Part shown: piece by piece, positions 6,301 through 10,451 of the stretch
Position numbering within the stretch: the first letter of the stretch is position 1
How the letters are laid out: the number at the start of each line of letters is the position of its first letter
Assembly (NCBI GenBank): GCA_032117095.1
Contig: JAULZZ010000121.1
Span: forward strand, 1 to 10,451
Direction of reading: 5' to 3'
DNA length: 10,451 bases
Source of the DNA: REEB470 sp032117095
GTDB taxonomy: Bacteria; Bacillota; Bacilli; Paenibacillales; YIM-B00363
Position numbers and translations under genes: made by a program
Notes under the pieces: model-generated
Told to the model about the DNA's origin: nothing
Seen by the model: the letters and a program-made list of their open reading frames with translations, nothing else
Database searches by the model: none

Positions 6301-7581
6301 TCACGATTGTGATACCAAACAAACGATGGCGTGGGCAGCGATGCCTTCTTCTCGTCCGACAAAGCCCAACTTTTCCGATGTCGTCGCCTTGATGTTCACG
6401 CAGTCCGCAGAACTTCCCAACACGCTGGCAATCGTTTGTTTCATCAGGGGCACGTGTGGCGTGAGTTTCGGCCGTTCGGCAATGACCGTACAATCTACAT
6501 TGCCCAACCGATACCCACGTTGGGTCGCCATCGTCCATACCTGCTCCAACAAGCGCACACTCGATACGCCAGCCCATTGCGCCTCAGTATCTGGAAAATG
6601 TTGCCCGATATCTCCACATCCTAACGCACCCAACACCGCATCGGCGATCGCATGCAACAACACGTCGGCATCCGAATGCCCGAGCAATCCGCGATCACAA
6701 GGAATGTGTACTCCCCCGAGGATACACGGGCGCCCCGCCACCAAACGATGCACGTCGTACCCATACCCTACACGCATCGCATCTCGCACAACGTCTCTTT
6801 GTGGTGTATCATACGATTTTTGTGATCCTTGTCCCAAGCGCACAGTCACCGTCTCCCAATCTGCCTCTGTGGTCACCTTGATGTTCCCCTCTTCTCCAAG
6901 CACGACGTGCACGGGGTTCCCCAGACGTTCGACTAACGCTGCGTCATCTGTTCCAATAAAATTTTCCACCTGTGCTTGCTGATGGGCGTATAATAGCAAC
7001 GAAACGTCGAATACTTGGGGGGTTTGTACGGCCCACAACTGCGTCCGAGGCAACGTATGTGTGACGTGCCGATGCTCCCCTGCAGTTTGTTTAATCGTAT
7101 CCGTCACAGGAACCGCTAGCACGATGCCCCCCGCACGCTGATGCGGATGCGTGCACGGCAACTGTGCGCAAAAATCGGCGTATCCTTGGATGCTTCGTTG
7201 AATGAGTGCGGGAGAAATGAACGGACGTGCCCCGTCGTGAACGAGCACCCATGAAGCATGCGGACAACGTTTCGCCAAAGTCGACACGCCAGCATAAACC
7301 GAATGTTGTCGCTGTGCCCCCCCAGCAACGACATACATCGGCGAACGTGCCGCACAAAATATCGCATGCGTGCGCAACAGTTGCTCGACCTCGTCAACCT
7401 CCCCTTGGCCGACAACGACAACGATTGCCTCAAACGAACATGCCAAAAAAGGACGCAACGTATGTACGATCAAGGGCTCGCCTGCGACAATACGATACTG
7501 TTTCTTTTGTCCTGCACCCATGCGTGAACCGTTTCCCGCAGCAACGACAACTGCGCCACCACCGCCTTGTTTGCTTATCAT
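6301..7581 (-). CDS. ispDF: Bifunctional IspD/IspF: MEP cytidylyltransferase fused to MECDP synthase
   Basis: This fusion of 426 residues covers two non-consecutive steps of the MEP isoprenoid pathway. The IspD half (about 8-250) makes CDP-methylerythritol from MEP and CTP: VVAAGNGSRMG with the nucleotide-binding loop at 14-22, Lys27 in KKQY (usually PKQ), VHDGARPF, TPQVF and GTDDAALVE. A linker of about 20 residues follows. The IspF half (269-426) forms the cyclic diphosphate: zinc ligands Asp276, His278 (YGYDVHR) and His310 (HSDADVLLH), then DIGQHFPDT and NIKATTSEKLGFVGR. The frame opens upstream to 7635, but ATG at 7581 has AAAAGGA 8 bases before it and begins just before the first IspD strand. 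It heads a unit with gltX and has its own promoter at 7734-7762. Confidence 0.96.
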   Translation of the reverse strand: MISKQGGGGAVVVAAGNGSRMGAGQKKQYRIVAGEPLIVHTLRPFLACSFEAIVVVVGQGEVDEVEQLLRTHAIFCAARSPMYVVAGGAQRQHSVYAGVSTLAKRCPHASWVLVHDGARPFISPALIQRSIQGYADFCAQLPCTHPHQRAGGIVLAVPVTDTIKQTAGEHRHVTHTLPRTQLWAVQTPQVFDVSLLLYAHQQAQVENFIGTDDAALVERLGNPVHVVLGEEGNIKVTTEADWETVTVRLGQGSQKSYDTPQRDVVRDAMRVGYGYDVHRLVAGRPCILGGVHIPCDRGLLGHSDADVLLHAIADAVLGALGCGDIGQHFPDTEAQWAGVSSVRLLEQVWTMATQRGYRLGNVDCTVIAERPKLTPHVPLMKQTIASVLGSSADCVNIKATTSEKLGFVGREEGIAAHAIVCLVSQS

Positions 7582-7589
7582 GTCATCCG

Positions 7590-7596
7590 TCCTTTT
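7590..7596 (-). promoter_or_regulatory. ispDF ribosome binding site
   Basis: AAAAGGA on the minus strand lies 8 bases before ATG 7581 and decides that start over in-frame upstream codons up to 7635, which would add 18 charged residues absent from IspD proteins. Confidence 0.65.
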
Positions 7597-7733
7597 ATTT
7601 GCACTACGCACATCATCTTGTTCTTTCGTCTGCAAGACATCTCACTGACTCCCGCAGTGACCTGCATATTTTTACGAAAATGCACTTGATCTGATGTCGT
7701 TGAACCGACTTTCGCCCTCTTATCCTTTCTTGG

Positions 7734-7762
7734 ATTATAACGTACTCGTATGCAGAAAACAA
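7734..7762 (-). promoter_or_regulatory. Promoter of ispDF-gltX
   Basis: On the minus strand TTGTTT (7762-7757), exactly 17 bases, then a perfect TATAAT (7739-7734). Transcription would begin near 7727, leaving about 145 bases of leader. The promoter lies just downstream of the terminator-like hairpin, which separates this unit from yacL. Confidence 0.65.
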
Positions 7763-7773
7763 GCGTGCACGCC

Positions 7774-7795
7774 AAAAAACGGCAGTTCGTCCGCC
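7774..7795 (-). terminator. Weak rho-independent terminator between yacL and ispDF
   Basis: On the minus strand GGCGG-ACGAA-CTGCC (one G-T pair) is followed by GTTTTTT. The stem is only five pairs, so it may be inefficient. It lies 175 bases after the yacL stop and 11 bases before the -35 box of the next promoter. Confidence 0.4.
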
Positions 7796-7883
7796 ACCTA
7801 CACACGCATGAGCGCCTGCAATGTGCTGAGTGGACTTCCTTGCCGTATGATACGAAACACGATTTCACACCACATCCCCCAGC

Positions 7884-7953
7884 GGAAAGGCCTCGCCTTT
7901 TCGCCTCGAAGAAAACGCCTTTTGCTTTTGCGCAAACAGCATCCCTCTATATC
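7884..7953 (+). repeat. Dispersed intergenic repeat, copy A
   Basis: Positions 7911-7953 match minus-strand 4422-4380 at 32 of 43 bases. The preceding 22 bases (7884-7905, a small AAAGGC/GCCTTT hairpin) match plus-strand 9381-9402 at 18 of 22, which is weaker and may be only shared hairpin composition. The element starts 17 bases after the yacL stop codon on the minus strand. Confidence 0.5.
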
Positions 7954-7969
7954 TTTTCAGGGATTCGCA

Positions 7970-9076
7970 TTACACCGATGACCATGCTTTTTCGAACACT
8001 TTGGGCTTGGCAAAAATCATGCGTCCCGCGGACGTTTGGAGGACACTCGTCACGAGCACTTCGACATGCGCCCCCATATACTCCCGCCCTCCTTCCACGA
8101 CAATCATCGTCCCATCGTCTAAATATGCGATACCTTGCCCATGCTCTTTGCCATCCTTGATCACATGGATCATAATGCCTTCTCCTGGCAAGACAACGGG
8201 TTTGAGTGCGTTGGCTAAGTCGTTAATATTGAGCACGGATACGCCTTGCAACTCGCACACTTTATTGAGGTTAAAATCGTTTGTCATGACTTTGGCCTGC
8301 AGTGTCTTCGCCAACTTGATAAGTTTACTATCGACTTCTGCAATTTCCTCAAGCATCGCTTCGTAAATTTCCACGTGGACGTGTGCGTCTTTTTGGATGT
8401 GTTGCAAAATGTCCAACCCACGACGTCCCCGATTGCGTTTGAGCACGTCTGCGGAGTCAGCAATGTGTTGCAATTCTTCGAGCACGAACTCTGGAACGAC
8501 GAGCGTCCCTTCCAAAAAACCGGTACGACAAATGTCTGCGATTCGTCCGTCAATAATGACACTCGTATCTAGAATCGTACGCTCGGGCAACGGCATCGAC
8601 GATACCATCGGCTCTTCGGGGGTGCGCATGACGGTTTTCGCATACAATTGTGTGAGCTCGGTGCGTTTTCCCCAAACAAAGCGCATGCCTGTGATCCCAA
8701 ATACAATCGAAGTTCCTGCAGCAAGCCACGGACCAAACGAACCGAATGCCCCAAACACAGGAAACAACAATGCTGCCACGATGAGGCCACCTACCAACCC
8801 GATCGTCCGCCAGACGACGTGCCCCATGGTCCACCGTTGCACCGTTTCCCGATACGCAACAACGCCTTGTCGCACCCATCGCCGAAAAAACGCATGCATG
8901 CCCCATCCGACAAGCGCAAAAGACAACACCCAAACGTATGGTTGAACGAACACACGTCCCCCTACTGCTTGTTGCATCACACCCGCCATCATGGAAAAGG
9001 GGACGAGCGTACTCACCTGCACCCCAACCCAGCCCCCAATAAGCGCCCCTATCATTTGCCACCACATTTTTTTCAT
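7970..9076 (-). CDS. yacL: YacL-type membrane protein with PIN and TRAM domains
   Basis: At 368 residues it matches Bacillus YacL (about 366). Four hydrophobic segments (about 8-27, 45-64, 86-108, 112-135) anchor the N-terminus in the membrane. A cytoplasmic PIN domain follows (about 167-285) with the acidic metal-binding set Asp170 (ILDTSVIIDGRI), Glu200, Asp249 (AEVDSKL) and Asp267 (MTNDFNLN). A TRAM domain, a predicted RNA-binding module, occupies about 292-355 (PGEGIMIHVIKDGKEHGQGIAYLDDGT is its core, split here for length: PGEGIMIHVIK then GQGIAYLDDGT). By family it is a presumed ribonuclease of unknown substrate. ATG at 9076 has GGAGGG 9 bases upstream and is preferred to the in-frame ATG at 9124. 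In Bacillus disA precedes yacL; here the upstream neighbour is an unrelated SUMF1-fold gene. Confidence 0.93.
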   Translation of the reverse strand: MKKMWWQMIGALIGGWVGVQVSTLVPFSMMAGVMQQAVGGRVFVQPYVWVLSFALVGWGMHAFFRRWVRQGVVAYRETVQRWTMGHVVWRTIGLVGGLIVAALLFPVFGAFGSFGPWLAAGTSIVFGITGMRFVWGKRTELTQLYAKTVMRTPEEPMVSSMPLPERTILDTSVIIDGRIADICRTGFLEGTLVVPEFVLEELQHIADSADVLKRNRGRRGLDILQHIQKDAHVHVEIYEAMLEEIAEVDSKLIKLAKTLQAKVMTNDFNLNKVCELQGVSVLNINDLANALKPVVLPGEGIMIHVIKDGKEHGQGIAYLDDGTMIVVEGGREYMGAHVEVLVTSVLQTSAGRMIFAKPKVFEKAWSSV

Positions 9077-9085
9077 TGTCCATCG

Positions 9086-9091
9086 CCCTCC
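9086..9091 (-). promoter_or_regulatory. yacL ribosome binding site
   Basis: GGAGGG on the minus strand lies 9 bases before ATG 9076. It supports that start over ATG 9124, which has no good site and would put a polar stretch before the first membrane segment. Confidence 0.65.
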
Positions 9092-9164
9092 ACATAAGAT
9101 TGCAAACACTTTGTTGCTACCCATTGTGGACGAACATGTGGCAAAATATCCCTCGTACCGTGCT

Positions 9165-9196
9165 ATTTTATATAAATTTATGGATTTTGGCTTTCA
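9165..9196 (-). promoter_or_regulatory. Possible yacL promoter
   Basis: The A/T-rich minus-strand stretch TATATAAAAT offers TATAAA (9172-9167) or TAAAAT (9170-9165) as a -10. The best -35 is poor (TGAAAG at 18 bases). It is the only promoter-like stretch seen directly before yacL. Confidence 0.3.
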
Positions 9197-9365
9197 TCAT
9201 GTGGGGAGCACCCGATGAGTTACATCGATCCCACTGCCTGCGCAACGAATAAAACACTTTCGTAGGCACGAAAAAAACCGCTGGATTCCCGTTAAGAAAC
9301 CCACACGGCGATTGCCCCTGTCGTTGTGCGCCCACACCGTATTTTAGTTCTCTTTGTTAATTATA

Positions 9366-9414
9366 GTGAAAACAGGCGTCGGAACGGCTTCGCCTTACCG
9401 CCACCTGTTTTCAC
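9366..9414. repeat. Inverted repeat with perfect 11-base arms
   Basis: Arms GTGAAAACAGG (9366-9376) and CCTGTTTTCAC (9404-9414) pair perfectly. The 27-base loop can fold further around GGC-TTC-GCC. On neither strand is there a T run right after the stem, so it does not look like an ordinary terminator. Confidence 0.7.
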
Positions 9415-9425
9415 GCGCTCTCTCA

Positions 9426-9464
9426 CAAGAGCCCATTCCTACGCTGTCACGTGGCGGGCTCTTG
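9426..9464. repeat. Inverted repeat with perfect 9-base arms
   Basis: Arms CAAGAGCCC (9426-9434) and GGGCTCTTG (9456-9464) are separated by 21 bases. It lies between the other two inverted repeats of this spacer. Confidence 0.6.
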
Positions 9465-9486
9465 GGTGGATGATCTTTTTACCCCT

Positions 9487-9513
9487 CCTACGAAACACGC
9501 TGTGTTTCATAGG
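9487..9513. repeat. Tight 12-base inverted repeat with a 3-base loop
   Basis: Arms 9487-9498 (CCTACGAAACAC) and 9502-9513 (GTGTTTCATAGG) pair at 11 of 12 positions, with a G-T pair at the twelfth on the minus strand. It begins 71 bases after the stop codon of the SUMF1-fold gene and lacks a following T run. The tight loop favours a cruciform or a stable RNA hairpin. Confidence 0.7.
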
Positions 9514-9584
9514 AACCCCTTTACTCCACATACAAGTTCAACTGCTAAAACATGAAAAAGGTAAAAAAGATACAATACAAAAGG

Positions 9585-10451
9585 TCACAGAGCCATCCTC
9601 GCTAAGCGGAAGCCGACCCCATGCGTGTAGTTGTCGCTCGGTGCGTAGCTGTTGACGACGCTTACTACGGCCGCGAATTTACTGCCGTAGCTGCCACCTC
9701 GGGTCTCACGGTTCCCCCCCGTCGACGTAAACTGCCACTCCCACACGTTCCCATTCACGTCAAACATGCCCAATGCGTTCGCACGCTTGCCCCCGACTTG
9801 TTTCGCTGAAACTCCTGTGTACCACGCCACAGCCCCCATTTCCGCTACATGATCCACATTTTCTGTCGCACCGCTCGCATAGTTCCCAGGCGTCCAATAA
9901 TACGTTTTCCCGTCTTTTCCTGCCGTGGCGATACGTGCGTTTTTCAACGAACCGATCGTCGGGGCTGTCGTCCCCAGCCATCTCGCTGCCATTTCCCACT
10001 CTATCCCCGTCGGCAACCGATACCCGTTGTTGTTGCTTTGTACCGCATTGTTGAGCACGTTCTGCGCACGCGCATCTTTCAGTACTTTCCCGCCCGTATC
10101 CCGATACACCGGCAGAAGTTTGCCTTTCTCCGAATACGCATTCGTCCAGACAACTACATCGTACCAACTTACGCTTGTTACAGGCAACATCGTACCAAGG
10201 TTTCTTCCTTGATTTACAAACGTATACCCTTTCGTCACCGCCCAGTCGTACACTTCTTTCCACAATGCACCCGTCACTTCTGTTTTCCCGATCAAAAAAT
10301 TCGGTGTATTTACGTTCGTGAGATGATTTCCAGTCCCCAACGGCACCTGCGAAATGTTTCCCGCTGGCACGTACACCAGCTCGCGTGAGATTTTCTCGGC
10401 TCTCGCCCTGCTCTCTGGACTGTTTTGGATCGCTTGTTCAACGGAATCCAA
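9585..10451 (-). CDS. SUMF1 (FGE/C-type-lectin fold) protein, 5' end outside the window; possible DGR variable protein
   Basis: The last 288 codons are visible; the first one at the edge is TTG, so the true start is probably outside. The SUMF1 domain begins near residue 25 (ELVYVPAG) and continues with KTEVTGALWKEV, PVTSVSWYDVVVWTNAYSE, NGYRLPTGIEWEMAAR, ANALGMFDVNGNVWEW, RGGSY and GFRLAR at the end. No cysteine occurs in the visible part, so the catalytic/copper-binding cysteines of true formylglycine-generating enzymes are absent and an enzymatic role is unlikely. The architecture (GYTFVNQG, VLKDA, a C-terminal 35-residue block from RGGS to GFRLAR) is like target proteins of diversity-generating retroelements such as Treponema TvpA, which bind ligands through that block. 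An ordinary non-catalytic SUMF1-domain protein is the alternative. The N-terminus, and thus any signal peptide, cannot be seen. Confidence 0.85.
   Translation of the reverse strand: MDSVEQAIQNSPESRARAEKISRELVYVPAGNISQVPLGTGNHLTNVNTPNFLIGKTEVTGALWKEVYDWAVTKGYTFVNQGRNLGTMLPVTSVSWYDVVVWTNAYSEKGKLLPVYRDTGGKVLKDARAQNVLNNAVQSNNNGYRLPTGIEWEMAARWLGTTAPTIGSLKNARIATAGKDGKTYYWTPGNYASGATENVDHVAEMGAVAWYTGVSAKQVGGKRANALGMFDVNGNVWEWQFTSTGGNRETRGGSYGSKFAAVVSVVNSYAPSDNYTHGVGFRLARMAL

Larger units (their letters stand above)
7582..7969. other. 388-base spacer between yacL and ispDF
   Basis: In minus-strand order it holds a copy of the dispersed repeat just after yacL (7884-7953), about 90 bases where nothing was recognised, a weak terminator (7774-7795), a good promoter (7734-7762) and a leader of about 145 bases before ispDF. 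A 96-codon minus-strand frame (7578-7868) crosses both terminator and promoter and is rich in Cys and Arg, so it was not called. A 20-codon frame inside the leader is listed in the findings. Confidence 0.65.
9077..9584. other. 508-base spacer between the SUMF1-fold gene and yacL
   Basis: The part near yacL holds its ribosome binding site and a weak promoter. The part near the SUMF1-fold gene holds a T-rich stretch and three strong inverted repeats at 9366-9414, 9426-9464 and 9487-9513. A 109-codon plus-strand frame at 9326-9655 runs through all three and into the opposite gene, so it is not called. No reverse transcriptase and no template copy of the SUMF1-fold gene's 3' end were found here. 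Confidence 0.65.

Noticed and set aside
6326..6982. 218-codon plus-strand frame opposite ispDF
   Set aside because: Antisense shadow of a gene with complete IspD/IspF motifs; no start signal or family resemblance of its own.
7578..7868. 96-codon minus-strand frame between yacL and ispDF as a gene
   Set aside because: It spans a terminator and the ispDF promoter and has a Cys/Arg-rich composition typical of non-coding frames; only its last 20 codons have a plausible start.
9254..9270. TTTCGT/ACGAAA hairpin next to a run of A as a terminator
   Set aside because: The T run on the minus strand precedes the stem rather than following it, and no gene on the plus strand ends here.
9077..9584. DGR template region or reverse transcriptase next to the possible variable protein
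   Set aside because: No stretch here resembles the gene's 3' end and there is no frame of suitable length; the window cannot confirm a DGR.
9326..9655. 109-codon plus-strand frame opposite the end of the SUMF1-fold gene
   Set aside because: It runs through three inverted repeats and into the opposite-strand gene, has no ribosome binding site and no recognisable motif.

Overview
The window reads as chromosome from a Bacillota (Firmicutes) bacterium, most likely in or near the Bacilli. The evidence is the gene order yacL - ispD/ispF - gltX, which is the Bacillus subtilis core order; a CysJ whose N-terminus and C-terminus (ending RDVY) follow the Bacillus type; strong AGGAGG-type ribosome binding sites; and a sigma-A-like promoter. 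GC content is roughly one half by eye. Every confident gene lies on the minus strand, so the region is read from high to low coordinates.

Layout from 10451 down to 1. (i) 9585-10451: the 3' part of a protein with a formylglycine-generating-enzyme/C-type-lectin (SUMF1) fold. It has no cysteine in the visible part, and its last 35 residues resemble the variable tail of diversity-generating-retroelement (DGR) target proteins. (ii) 9077-9584: a gene-free spacer with three strong inverted repeats. (iii) 7970-9076: yacL, a membrane-anchored PIN-TRAM protein. (iv) 7582-7969: a spacer with a weak terminator, a good promoter and one copy of a dispersed repeat. (v) 6301-7581: a fused IspD-IspF enzyme of isoprenoid precursor synthesis, followed 18 bases later by gltX (4738-6282), glutamyl-tRNA synthetase, which ends with a clear terminator. 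(vi) 4020-4737: a 718-base spacer with an inverted-repeat pair, a second copy of the dispersed repeat, a candidate plus-strand small transcript, and a structured cysJ upstream region with a tandem 14-base repeat. (vii) 2193-4019 cysJ, 342-2078 cysI and 1-345 sirB (cut by the window edge).

The cysJ-cysI-sirB group is one functional unit. CysJ passes electrons from NADPH to CysI, which reduces sulfite to sulfide at its siroheme-Fe4S4 centre, and SirB inserts iron into sirohydrochlorin to make that siroheme. cysI and sirB overlap by four bases. In Bacillus gltX is followed by cysE-cysS; here that slot holds another set of cysteine-supply genes.

No tRNA, rRNA, CRISPR array, insertion sequence or reverse transcriptase was seen. 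The most interesting items are the DGR-like variable protein, the repeat architecture before cysJ, and the dispersed intergenic repeat.
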